A DNA stretch of 64,000 nt from Corallococcus macrosporus (GTDB taxonomy: Bacteria; Myxococcota; Myxococcia; Myxococcales; Myxococcaceae), in assembly GCF_017302985.1 (NCBI RefSeq), contig NZ_JAFIMU010000007.1:744001-808000 (forward strand), written 5' to 3'. The translations under genes were made by a program, and so were the position numbers. Below, one piece after another: positions 36,282-46,116 of the stretch. How positions within the stretch are numbered: position 1 is the first letter of the stretch; each line of letters begins with the position of its first letter. The notes under the pieces were generated by a model. That model had not been told where the DNA came from. It ran no database searches and saw nothing but the letters and a program-made list of their open reading frames with translations.

Positions 36282-36626
36282 GGCGTGTCCCTCCGGCCTT
36301 CCTGTTGGCTCGAGCCAAGTTGAAGTTGATAATCACTATCAATTTCAATACCCGCAAGGCGAGCGGGCGGTCAAGCCGCAAGCGACCGGCGGTGGGTGGA
36401 CGGCCGTGCACAATCCGGCTGAAAATGATCGGAAATACTACCCGGCGCACCCGCCTACCTACCGGTCGGAATGTGTTTCCGGGACGGATGTGGGACGAAC
36501 ACTTCACCAGTGAATTCATGAGGATGGACCCACTCACGGCCGTGTAAGCGCCCACCCACACGCAACAATCGGGCGGCTGACACGAGAATCAATTTGTCCG
36601 CTTCACCTTCCCCCAGAGCACCCCCC
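36282..36626. other. 345-bp AT-richer divergent intergenic region
   Basis: It separates the S4 paralogue from the M4 peptidase. Apart from the palindrome at 36320-36348 no gene is supported. Base composition is more AT-rich than the surroundings, as expected for promoters of both genes. A TTG at 36594 could start the peptidase 33 bp earlier. Confidence 0.6.
36320..36348 (-). promoter_or_regulatory. Fur/Zur-type palindromic operator
   Basis: A 29-bp near-perfect palindrome with outer arms TTGAA/TTCAA and inner arms TTGATA/TATCAA. It contains GATAATCACTATC, which resembles the Fur-family box pattern GATAATGATAATC. It is 38 bp upstream of the zinc-free S4 start. Given the target, a Zur site is most likely; Fur itself cannot be excluded. 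Confidence 0.7.
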
Positions 36627-38453
36627 ATGGCCCTGCGCACCGACCTCTCGAAGCCTGTCGTCGCCACCCAGAACCGCACCGACACCAAGCCGGTGAACAC
36701 CGTGAAGCCGCAGGGCCCGGTGGGCATGAGCTCGCAGTCCAGCTTCAGCACGGGCGCGCCCTCCAAGGCGAAGGCGACGGTGGCGCTGAACGGCGTGGGC
36801 CAGAAGCTGACGCCGGGGCCGGTGGACCTGGCCAGCCCCCAGGCGCAGCGGGCCGTGCAGCAGACGGTGGCGTACGTGAACCAGAAGAACCCGCAGCTGA
36901 CCGGCATCACGGGCGGCACGTCGTTCGCGCCGCGCACGGTGGAGCGGGACCAGCTGGGCATGACGCACGTGCGCATGGACCGCATGCACGAGGGCGTGAA
37001 GGTCGCCGGTGAGCAGATCATCGGCCACCTGGACGCGCAGGGTCAGTTCGACAGCCTCACGGGCGACGTGACCAACATCCCCGCGGGCCTGGGCAAGGCG
37101 CCCACGAAGCTGTCCGCGAAGGACGCGCTGGCGGTGGCGCAGAAGGACTTCAACGGCGAGACGTCCAAGGCGCCGACCTCCGAGAAGGTCATCGTGAAGG
37201 GCAAGGACGGCCAGTACCACGCCGCCTACCACGTGACGCTCACGGACACGTCCCTGTCCAACGGCAAGGACCCGCGCTCGATGAACTACTTCATCGACGC
37301 GAACACCGGCGAGTCCCTCAAGCAGTTCAACACCATCCGCCAGTGCTGCACCGGCGGCGCCGCGCACGCCGCCCACACGCAGGGCGCCAAGGCCCAGACG
37401 CCCACCACGCCGGGCAAGACGCCGACGACGCCCACGACGCCCACCCCCCCGACGAAGCCGGGCACCGGCACGGCCCGCGTGGCGGACGACCAGACGATGT
37501 ACAGCGGCAAGGTCGACCTCCAGACGACGAAGAACAAGGACGGCACGTACTCGCTGGAGGACAAGACGCGCGGCAAGGGCATCGTGACGTACGACGCGAA
37601 GAACAAGCCGGAGGCGTCCGGCGCGACGGCCATCACCGACAAGAACGACGTCTGGGGTGAGAAGACCGACCCGTCGCGCGCCGCCGCCGCGGTGGACGCG
37701 CACTACGGCGCGGCGATGACCTACGACTTCTACAAGGACATCCTCGGCCGCGACTCCATCGACGGCAAGGGTGAGAAGCTCGTCTCCTACGTGCACACCG
37801 ACGTGAACCTGGTGAACGCGTTCTGGGACGGCGAGAAGATGCAGTACGGCGACGGCGACGGGAACGACTCCGGCCCGCTCACCACGCTGGACATCGCGGG
37901 CCACGAAATCAGCCACGGCCTCACGGAGCGCACCGCGGGCCTGGAGTACGAGGGCGAGTCCGGCGGCCTCAACGAGTCCTTCAGCGACATCATGGGCACG
38001 GGCGTCGAGTGGTACGTCAGCCAGAAGAACCAGGGCGTGAAGTTCGACTGGGCGGTGGGCGAGGACGCGTGGACGCCCAAGAACGGCGACAACACGGACG
38101 CCCTCCGCTACATGAACGACCCGACGTCGGACGGCTACTCCATCGACAACTACAAGAACTTCCCGAAGATGACGGAGGTTCACGGCTCCAGCGGCATCGC
38201 GAACAACGCCTTCTTCCTGCTCACCGAGGGCGGCAAGAACAAGACGTCCGGCATCGAGGTGAAGGACGGCATCGGCATGGAGAAGAGCCTGAAGGTCTTC
38301 GGCCGCGCGCTCACCACGTACATGACGCCGCAGACGAACTTCTCCCAGGCCCGCGCCGCGACCCTCAAGGCGGCCACGGACCTGTACGGCAAGGACTCCG
38401 TCGAGGTGAAGAAGGTCGCCGAGGCGTGGACCGCCGTCGGCGTGACGAAGTAG
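36627..38453 (+). CDS. M4-family (thermolysin-like) metalloprotease
   Basis: A 608-aa zinc protease. An N-terminal FTP/PepSY-type propeptide region (about residues 50-220) precedes a Thr/Pro-rich linker (TPTTPGKTPTTPTTPTPP). The peptidase has HEISH at 426-430 and the third ligand Glu450 in NESFSD, the M4 spacing. No signal peptide is visible from either the ATG at 36627 or a TTG at 36594, which is unusual for a normally secreted family. Two adjacent Cys (RQCCTGG) close the propeptide. A strong terminator follows. Confidence 0.88.
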   Translation: MALRTDLSKPVVATQNRTDTKPVNTVKPQGPVGMSSQSSFSTGAPSKAKATVALNGVGQKLTPGPVDLASPQAQRAVQQTVAYVNQKNPQLTGITGGTSFAPRTVERDQLGMTHVRMDRMHEGVKVAGEQIIGHLDAQGQFDSLTGDVTNIPAGLGKAPTKLSAKDALAVAQKDFNGETSKAPTSEKVIVKGKDGQYHAAYHVTLTDTSLSNGKDPRSMNYFIDANTGESLKQFNTIRQCCTGGAAHAAHTQGAKAQTPTTPGKTPTTPTTPTPPTKPGTGTARVADDQTMYSGKVDLQTTKNKDGTYSLEDKTRGKGIVTYDAKNKPEASGATAITDKNDVWGEKTDPSRAAAAVDAHYGAAMTYDFYKDILGRDSIDGKGEKLVSYVHTDVNLVNAFWDGEKMQYGDGDGNDSGPLTTLDIAGHEISHGLTERTAGLEYEGESGGLNESFSDIMGTGVEWYVSQKNQGVKFDWAVGEDAWTPKNGDNTDALRYMNDPTSDGYSIDNYKNFPKMTEVHGSSGIANNAFFLLTEGGKNKTSGIEVKDGIGMEKSLKVFGRALTTYMTPQTNFSQARAATLKAATDLYGKDSVEVKKVAEAWTAVGVTK

Positions 38454-38470
38454 TCCGCTGAGAATCTCCA

Positions 38471-38511
38471 GGCCCGGGCGGGAGTCTCACGGCTCCCGTC
38501 CGGGCCTTTTT
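38471..38511 (+). terminator. strong rho-independent terminator
   Basis: A 14-bp stem with one G-T wobble pair (38471-38484 with 38493-38506), an 8-nt loop, and five Ts follow the M4 protease stop. The opposite-strand sulfatase ends just beyond it. Confidence 0.85.
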
Positions 38512-38515
38512 CGTT

Positions 38516-40870
38516 TCACTGCTTCGCCATGGCCGCCTTCTGCTCGGCCTTCGCGTCGCGGACGTGCTCGCCGGACACGTCCACCGTCACCTCGTAGAGC
38601 GTGCCGGTGAACTCGAAGGGGGCGCGGTAGCGCTGGCTGACGGACGAGTTCTCGTCGCGGCCGCAGGTGAGCCCCTCGCCCAGGCTGATGACCAGCGGCA
38701 TGGTGGCGCCGATGTCGCTCTGGGCCACCAGGTCGCCGTTGATGTAGAGCCGGCCGCGTCCGGGAGCGCCCTTCCCCACGCGCAGGTCGGGCTTGCCGGT
38801 GGGCTCGAACTCGAACGTCAGCGTCGAGCGTCCCTGCGGCACGTCCACCGCCGACTCGATGTGGAACTCCTGCTCTCCGACGAAGTTGTAGACGTAGTGC
38901 AGCTTCCCGCCCTGCATGAAGAACGTGTAGCCGCCGGTGAGGCCGCCGTGGGACAGCAGCACGCCCTCCGCGCCGTCGTGCACGTCCACGTGGGCGGTGA
39001 TGGTGTGGGGCCGGTTGAGCACGTGCACCGCCGCGTTCTCCGGCGCGGGGGACGTGCGCGGGCGGTAGACGTAGCGCGTGCGCTCCCCGCTGATGCGCGG
39101 GCGCTCCTGGCTGAACAGCGCGAGGTCCACCGCGCCAATCGGCAGCACCTGGTAGCGCCCGGCCTCGGCGTACCAGAGGGCGATCATCTCGATGAGCTTG
39201 CCTTGCTGCGCGTCCGCCACGTTGCGCGTCTCCGACGCGTCCTCGGCCACGTGGTACAGCTCCCAGCCGTGCGCATCCAGCTCGCGCAGCCGGTCCTCGG
39301 TGAGCTTCGACTCGCCCAGCCCCTCCCCGGCCTCCGCGAAGGACGGACCAGGGAACGGGCACACCGCGCGCCAGCCGTCGTGGTACAGCGCGCGCGTCCC
39401 CATCATCTCGAAGTACTGCGTGTGGTGCCGGCTCTCCGCGTTCGCGTCGTTGAACGTGTGCTTGAAGCTGACGCCCTCGATGGGGGACTGGGTGACGCCG
39501 CGGATCTCCAAGGGCGGCTCCAGGCCCAGGCAGTCCAGCACGGTGGGCACCATGTCGATGGCGTGCGCGTACTGCGTGCGCACCTCGCCCCTGGCCTGGA
39601 TGCCCCTGGGCCAGTGGACGATGAACGGGTCGGTGGTGCCGCCCCGGTACACCTCCCGCTTCCAGCGACGGAACGGCGTGTCCCCTGCCCACGCCCAGCC
39701 CCACGGGTAGTGATTGAAGTACTTCGGCCCGCCCAGGTCCTCCATGGCCGCCAGGTTCTGCTCCAGCGACTCCGGCGCGTTGTTGAAGAACTTCAGCTCG
39801 TTCACCGAGCCGTGCGGTCCGCCCTCCGCGCTGGCGCCGTTGTCGGACAGCACCATGATGAGCGTGTTCTCCAGCTCGCCCGTGTCCTCCAGGAACTGGA
39901 GCAGCCGGCCGATGTGGTGGTCCGTGTGCTCCAGGTAGCCCGCGAACACCTCCATCATCCGCGCGTAGAGGCGCTTCTCCTCCGGGGGCAGCGGGTCCCA
40001 CTCCTGCACGTCCGGGTCGTGCCGCGACAGCTGCGTCCCAGGCGGGATGACGCCCAGCTCCAACTGCCGCTGGAACACCCGCTGACGGTAGGCGTCCCAG
40101 CCGTCGTCGAACTGGCCCGCGTAGCGGTCCGCCCATTCCCTGGGGACGTGGTGGGGCGCGTGCATGGCGCCGGTGGCGAAGTAGAGGAAGAAGGGCTTGT
40201 TCGGGGCGATCTGCTTCGTGTCCGCGATGCAGTCCATCGCCTTCTCCACCAGGTCCGGCGTGAGGTGGTAGCCCTCCTCCGGCGTCGCGGGCGGACGGAT
40301 GGCGTGGTTGTCGTGGACGAGGTCCGGGTAGTACTGGTGCGTGTCCCCGCCCAGGAAGCCGTAGAAGCGCTCGAAGCCGCGGCCCAGCGGCCAGCGCGAG
40401 TACGGCCCCGCCGCGCTCGTCTGCTCCGCGGGGGTCAGGTGCCACTTGCCCAGGGCATACGTGTTGTAGCCCGCGCCCAGCAGGATTTCGGAGAGGAAGC
40501 CGTTCTCGAAGGGGATGGTGCCGTTGTAGCCGGGGTAGCCCGAGGAGCCCTCGGTGATGGTGGCCATCCCGTTGGAGTGGTGGTTGCGGCCGGTGAGGAC
40601 ACACGAGCGCGTGGGCGAGCACAGCGCGGTGGTGTGCATGTTGTTGTAGAGCAGCCCGCCCCTGGCCAGCCGGTCCAGGTTCGGCGTGCGGATGGGCGAG
40701 CCGTAGCAGCCCAGGTGCCCGAAGCCGGTGTCATCCAGGATGATGAACAGGACGTTGGGCGCGCCGGGCTTCGAGCGCAGGGGCGCGGGCCACGCCTGGG
40801 AGGACTGCTCCCAGGTGCGGCCGATGACGCCGGGGAAGGGACTGCCGGGCTTGTATTCCTTGAGGGACAT
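38516..40870 (-). CDS. arylsulfatase-type sulfatase with C-terminal beta-sandwich
   Basis: A 784-aa sulfatase hydrolysing sulfate esters. The signature CSPTR at residues 84-88 carries Cys84, which must be converted to formylglycine; Asp46-Asp47 (ILDDTG) are metal ligands. Conserved blocks GKWHL and FLYFATGAMHAPHH follow. The C-terminal ~200 residues are beta-rich (GKPDLRVGKGAPGRGRLYING) and probably an accessory binding domain. No signal peptide at the chosen ATG 40870; an upstream in-frame ATG at 40936 does not supply one. No formylglycine-generating enzyme is in the window. Confidence 0.88.
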   Translation of the reverse strand: MSLKEYKPGSPFPGVIGRTWEQSSQAWPAPLRSKPGAPNVLFIILDDTGFGHLGCYGSPIRTPNLDRLARGGLLYNNMHTTALCSPTRSCVLTGRNHHSNGMATITEGSSGYPGYNGTIPFENGFLSEILLGAGYNTYALGKWHLTPAEQTSAAGPYSRWPLGRGFERFYGFLGGDTHQYYPDLVHDNHAIRPPATPEEGYHLTPDLVEKAMDCIADTKQIAPNKPFFLYFATGAMHAPHHVPREWADRYAGQFDDGWDAYRQRVFQRQLELGVIPPGTQLSRHDPDVQEWDPLPPEEKRLYARMMEVFAGYLEHTDHHIGRLLQFLEDTGELENTLIMVLSDNGASAEGGPHGSVNELKFFNNAPESLEQNLAAMEDLGGPKYFNHYPWGWAWAGDTPFRRWKREVYRGGTTDPFIVHWPRGIQARGEVRTQYAHAIDMVPTVLDCLGLEPPLEIRGVTQSPIEGVSFKHTFNDANAESRHHTQYFEMMGTRALYHDGWRAVCPFPGPSFAEAGEGLGESKLTEDRLRELDAHGWELYHVAEDASETRNVADAQQGKLIEMIALWYAEAGRYQVLPIGAVDLALFSQERPRISGERTRYVYRPRTSPAPENAAVHVLNRPHTITAHVDVHDGAEGVLLSHGGLTGGYTFFMQGGKLHYVYNFVGEQEFHIESAVDVPQGRSTLTFEFEPTGKPDLRVGKGAPGRGRLYINGDLVAQSDIGATMPLVISLGEGLTCGRDENSSVSQRYRAPFEFTGTLYEVTVDVSGEHVRDAKAEQKAAMAKQ

Positions 40871-41002
40871 GAGCGAGCGCGCCTCCACGCGAACCAGAAC
40901 GGTCTCGCGGGTGAGGTGCATCGCCCCGGAGGACAATGAACCTGCCCTCCGGACGGAAGCAGCCGGTCCCAGGCCCCGGCCGCCTCCCCCTTCACGCCCC
41001 GC

Positions 41003-42037
<1,035 letters not shown>

Positions 42038-42201
42038 GACGTTCACCTCGTGACGAACTGGAGGAAAGGCGGCCCACGTAACGGGCCGTGGCGCGGCGCG
42101 CAACCGTCCTTTCGGGACATGCGTCGTGCTTGAAGCGAAGCGGACGCGCGCCCATCATGCGCGCGCCTTCCCGGACGGGGAGGCAGGGGTCCAGGTCCCA
42201 C

Positions 42202-43983
42202 GTGAGCACGTCCGCGCCACCCGCATCCGGCCGCGCCCCCATCCTGCGGGCGCTGGCCTATCTGCGCCGCTACCGCCTGGAGGCCCTGGGGGCACTGCTG
42301 TCGCTCCTGCTCGTCTCCGTGGCGAACCTGGGCGCGCCACAGATGATCCGCATCGCCATCGACCAGGGGCTCGCGCGCGGAGAGCAGCGGCCCGTGTGGC
42401 TGGCGGTGGGAGGGCTGGTCGCCATCGCGCTGGGGCGCGGCCTGTTCAACTTCCTCCAGGGCTATCTGGCGGAGCGCGCGTCGCAGGGCGTGGCGTTCGA
42501 TTTGCGCGACGCGCTCTTCGCGCGCATCCAGCGGCTGTCCTTCAGCTACTACGACCAGGCGCAGACGGGGCAGTTGCTCACGCGGCTGACCAGCGACGTG
42601 GAGGCGGTGCGCACCTTCGTGGGCAGCGGCATCGTGCAGTTCGCGGCGGCGGCGGCGATGCTGGTGGGCTGCGCGGGGCTGCTGCTGTACCTGGATCCGG
42701 TGCTGGCGCTGGCGGCGCTCGCGCCGGTGGTGCCCATCATGGTGGTGTTGCGCCTGTTCACCCGGAAGATGCGGCCGCTGTTCGGCCAGCTCCAGGCGCT
42801 GCTGGGCTCGCTCAACACCACGCTCCAGGAGGACCTGCGCGGGCTGCGCGTGGTGCGCGCCTTCTCCGGCGAGGCGAGGGAGCGGGAGCGCTACGAGAAG
42901 ACGAACGCGGAGCTGAAGGAGAAGAACCTGCGGGTGGTGGACGCGCTGTCCAGCAACTTCCCCTTCGTCACCTTCTTCGCCAACCTGGGCACGCTGCTGG
43001 TGGTGGGCGTGGGCGGCTGGCGCATCTTCCACCAGCGGCTGACGCTGGGAGAGCTGGTGGCCTTCAACAGCTACCTGGCCTTCCTGCTGATGCCCCTGAT
43101 GACGCTGGGCTTCATCGCGGCCAGCCTGTCGCGGGCGAGTGCGTCCGCGCAGCGCGTCTTCGAGCTGCTCGACACGGCGGTGGAGGTGACGGACCGCCCG
43201 GGCGCGGGGGTGCTGCCGCCGCTGCAGGGCCGCATCGAGCTGCGCGACGTGCGCTTCCGCTACGCGGGCAGCGAGCGTGAAATCCTGCGCGGCGTGAGCG
43301 TGACGCTGGAGCCCGGCCAGCTGGTGGCGGTGCTGGGCACGACGGGCTCTGGCAAGAGCACGCTCATCAACCTGCTGCCCCGCTTCTACGACGTCACCGG
43401 GGGCGCGGTGCTGCTGGACGGACACGACGTGCGGGACGTGACGCTCGCGAGCCTGCGCTCGCAGATTGGCGTGGTGCTCCAGGACGCGCTGCTGTTCTCC
43501 GGCACGGTGCGGGAGAACATCGCCTACGGGCGCCCGGAGGCGACACAGGCCCAGGTGGAGGCCGCGGCGGAGGCGGCCCAGGCGGCGGAGTTCATCCGCG
43601 AGCTGCCCCAGGGCTACGACACGGTGGTGGGCGAGCGCGGCGTGGGGCTCTCCGGCGGGCAGCGGCAGCGGCTGGCCATCGCGCGGGCGCTGCTCACCGA
43701 CCCGCGCCTGCTCATCCTGGACGACAGCACGTCCGCGGTGGACGCGCGCACGGAGACCGCCATCCAGGGCGCGCTGGACGCGTTGATGCGGGACAAGCAC
43801 CGGACGGCCATCGTCATCGCCCAGCGCATCAGCACCGTGCGGGACGCGGACCTCATCCTCGTGCTGGACGAGGGGCGCATCGCCGCGCAGGGCCGCCACG
43901 AGGAGTTGCAGGCCACCAGCGGGCTCTACAACGACATCCTCGGGTCGCAGCTCCTGCCGCCGCGACAGGAGGAGGTGGCATGA
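42202..43983 (+). CDS. ABC exporter half-transporter, degenerate ATP site
   Basis: About 593 aa: six TM segments in residues ~20-310 then a nucleotide-binding domain. Walker A GTTGSGKST, signature LSGGQRQR and Walker B LLILDDST are present. The residue after the Walker B Asp is Asp instead of the usual catalytic Glu. The GTG at 42202 is preferred; an ATG at 42157 would add 15 residues. The next gene overlaps it by four bases (ATGA) and carries a canonical Walker B, so the pair should form a heterodimer. Confidence 0.85.
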   Translation: MSTSAPPASGRAPILRALAYLRRYRLEALGALLSLLLVSVANLGAPQMIRIAIDQGLARGEQRPVWLAVGGLVAIALGRGLFNFLQGYLAERASQGVAFDLRDALFARIQRLSFSYYDQAQTGQLLTRLTSDVEAVRTFVGSGIVQFAAAAAMLVGCAGLLLYLDPVLALAALAPVVPIMVVLRLFTRKMRPLFGQLQALLGSLNTTLQEDLRGLRVVRAFSGEARERERYEKTNAELKEKNLRVVDALSSNFPFVTFFANLGTLLVVGVGGWRIFHQRLTLGELVAFNSYLAFLLMPLMTLGFIAASLSRASASAQRVFELLDTAVEVTDRPGAGVLPPLQGRIELRDVRFRYAGSEREILRGVSVTLEPGQLVAVLGTTGSGKSTLINLLPRFYDVTGGAVLLDGHDVRDVTLASLRSQIGVVLQDALLFSGTVRENIAYGRPEATQAQVEAAAEAAQAAEFIRELPQGYDTVVGERGVGLSGGQRQRLAIARALLTDPRLLILDDSTSAVDARTETAIQGALDALMRDKHRTAIVIAQRISTVRDADLILVLDEGRIAAQGRHEELQATSGLYNDILGSQLLPPRQEEVA

Positions 43984-45794
43984 GGCGGCCCGGAAGCATC
44001 GAGGCGATGGCGGAGCTGGAGGGAGGCCGCGCGAAGCACCGCGGGAAGGTGCTTCGCCGGCTGCTGGGTGAATTGCGGCCGCACGCGCGCACGCTCACCG
44101 CGGCGTGGATCTTCATCCTGGTGGGCGCGGCGTGCCAGGCGCTGGGGCCGTACCTGATGAGCCGGGCCATCGACCGAGACATCGGCGCGGGGGACGGCTG
44201 GGGGCTGCTCAAGACGCTGGGGGTGCTGTTCGTCGTCTACGTCGTGGGTCTGCTGTCGCAGCAGGCGCAGACGCGGCGGGTGGGCCACACGGGGCAGCAC
44301 GTGCTGGCGGACCTGCGCCGGCGCCTCTTCGAGCGGCTCCAGCAACTGCCGCTGTCGTGGTTCGACCGCCGGCCGCTGGGCGACCTGATGAGCCGCCTGC
44401 TCAGCGACGTGGACACGCTCAACCAGCTCTTCGCGCAGGGGCTGACGCAGCTGTTGGGGTCGCTGCTGGGGCTGGTGGGCGTGCTCGTCGCGATGTTCGC
44501 GCTCAACGTGCGTCTGGCATTGGCCTGCTTCTCCCTCATCCCCGCCATCATGCTGACCACGTGGTTCTTCGCGTCGAGGGCACGCAATGCCTACCGCAAG
44601 ACGCGGCAGACGGTGGGCGACGTGACGGCGAACCTCCAGGAGGAGATTGGGGGCGTGCGGCAGGCGCAGGCGTTCAACCGCACGGAGAAGAACATCGAGC
44701 GCTTCCGCGACCGCAACGCGGCCAACCGCGACGCGAACGTGGCGGCGGTGGGCATCACGTCCGCGTTCTCACCGGCCATCGACCTGCTCTCCACGCTGTC
44801 CACCGCGCTGGTGATTGGCTACGGCGGCGTGCTGACGCTGAGCGGGCAGCTCACGGTGGGCGGCATGGCGGCGTTCCTCATCTACGTGCAGCAGTTCTTC
44901 CGGCCCGTGCAGCTGGCCGCGTCGGTGGCCGCGCTGATGCAGTCCGCGCTGGCGGGAGCGGAGCGCATCTTCGCCATCCTCGACGAGCCGACGGAGCCGC
45001 CGGACGTGCCCGGAGCGGTGGAGCTGGGGCCGCTGAAGGGCCAGGTCGTCTTCGAGGGCGTGTCCTTCGGCTATGACCCGGCGCGGCCCGTGCTGCGCGA
45101 CGTGTCCTTCCGCCTGGAGCCCGGCCAGACGCTGGCGCTGGTGGGGCGCACGGGCGCGGGCAAGACGACGGTGGCCAGCCTGGTGCCGCGCTTCTACGAC
45201 GCGACGGGCGGCGCGGTGCGCGTGGACGGACAGGACGTGCGCCAGGTGACGCGCGGCAGCCTGCGCCGGCAGATGGCCATGGTGCTCCAGGAGCCGTTCC
45301 TGTTCAGCGGGAAGGTGGCGGACACCATCGCCTACGGGAAGCCGGACGCCACCCGCGAGGAGGTGGAGGCGGCGGCGAAGGCGGTGCACGCGCACGACTT
45401 CATCACCCGGCTGCCGCAGGGCTACGACACGGCACTGGGCGAAGGGGGCGCGACGCTGAGTCAGGGGCAACGGCAGCTGCTCGCGTTCGCTCGCGCGGTC
45501 ATCGCCAATCCGCGGGTGCTCATCCTGGATGAGGCGACGGCGAACATCGACACGCGCACGGAGGCGCTCATCCAGCTGGCGCTGGGGCAATTGCTGTCGG
45601 GCCGCACGAGCATCGTCATCGCGCACCGGCTCAACACCATCCGCCACGCGGACCTCATCCTGGTGCTGGAGCACGGCACCGTGGTCGAGCGCGGCAACCA
45701 TGAGGAACTGCTCGAGAAGGGCGGGCTCTACGCGGAGCTGTACCACCAGCAGTTCCGTGACACGCCCGAGACGACGGCCAAGGCCCTGGGCTGA
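43980..45794 (+). CDS. ABC exporter half-transporter, canonical Walker B
   Basis: A 604-aa partner of the upstream half-transporter: six TM segments then an ATPase domain. Walker A is GRTGAGKTT, Walker B LILDEAT has the catalytic Glu, but the signature is LSQGQRQL, with the Gly replaced by Gln. Together with the partner's Asp, this produces one consensus and one degenerate ATP site, as in TM287/288 or LmrCD exporters. Substrate (drug, lipid or peptide) is unknown. Confidence 0.87.
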   Translation: MRRPGSIEAMAELEGGRAKHRGKVLRRLLGELRPHARTLTAAWIFILVGAACQALGPYLMSRAIDRDIGAGDGWGLLKTLGVLFVVYVVGLLSQQAQTRRVGHTGQHVLADLRRRLFERLQQLPLSWFDRRPLGDLMSRLLSDVDTLNQLFAQGLTQLLGSLLGLVGVLVAMFALNVRLALACFSLIPAIMLTTWFFASRARNAYRKTRQTVGDVTANLQEEIGGVRQAQAFNRTEKNIERFRDRNAANRDANVAAVGITSAFSPAIDLLSTLSTALVIGYGGVLTLSGQLTVGGMAAFLIYVQQFFRPVQLAASVAALMQSALAGAERIFAILDEPTEPPDVPGAVELGPLKGQVVFEGVSFGYDPARPVLRDVSFRLEPGQTLALVGRTGAGKTTVASLVPRFYDATGGAVRVDGQDVRQVTRGSLRRQMAMVLQEPFLFSGKVADTIAYGKPDATREEVEAAAKAVHAHDFITRLPQGYDTALGEGGATLSQGQRQLLAFARAVIANPRVLILDEATANIDTRTEALIQLALGQLLSGRTSIVIAHRLNTIRHADLILVLEHGTVVERGNHEELLEKGGLYAELYHQQFRDTPETTAKALG

Positions 45795-46116
45795 AGCAGC
45801 CCCGCCGGAGTGGCGCGGACGCGTCGACGCGGCGGCTGCGCTCCCGGCCCCAACCTGTCCGACAGTCGGACAGGTTCGCGGGGTGCGCCGCCGCCACGGC
45901 GTGCGGACGTCGCGCGCTGGACCGTCTCCGGCACCTGGATTCCCGCTGGGCGTGCATCGCGCTTGCATGGCCGCCCAGCCCCCGTTACCCAGCGGCCGAG
46001 GGTGCGGCCCCGGCGGCGTGCGCTTCGCGTTGGCAGTCCCCATCTCCAGCATTCATTGCGACGGGCCCCAGCGCGCACCCTCTTCACCTTTCAAGTTCAC
46101 CTTTCAAGGAGCAGGC
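45795..46116. other. 322-bp intergenic region
   Basis: It holds the 25-bp palindrome and otherwise GC-rich sequence without a supported gene. The segment directly before the SDR gene is less GC-rich and contains a repeated TTTCAAG-type stretch near the AAGGAG site. No clear promoter is visible. Confidence 0.5.
45852..45876. repeat. perfect 25-bp palindromic repeat, copy 1
   Basis: AACCTGTCCGAC, a single A, and the exact reverse complement GTCGGACAGGTT. The same sequence, one base longer on each side and with T at the centre, occurs at 49772-49798 inside a gene. Both copies are followed by CGCGG. This looks like a dispersed repetitive palindrome of the genome. Confidence 0.85.

Noticed and set aside
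38564..40939. 791-residue + strand frame opposite the sulfatase
   Set aside because: Shadow of the sulfatase; no recognisable domain.
42043..43899. 618-residue minus-strand frame opposite the ABC gene
   Set aside because: Antisense shadow with Arg/His/Gln-rich sequence.
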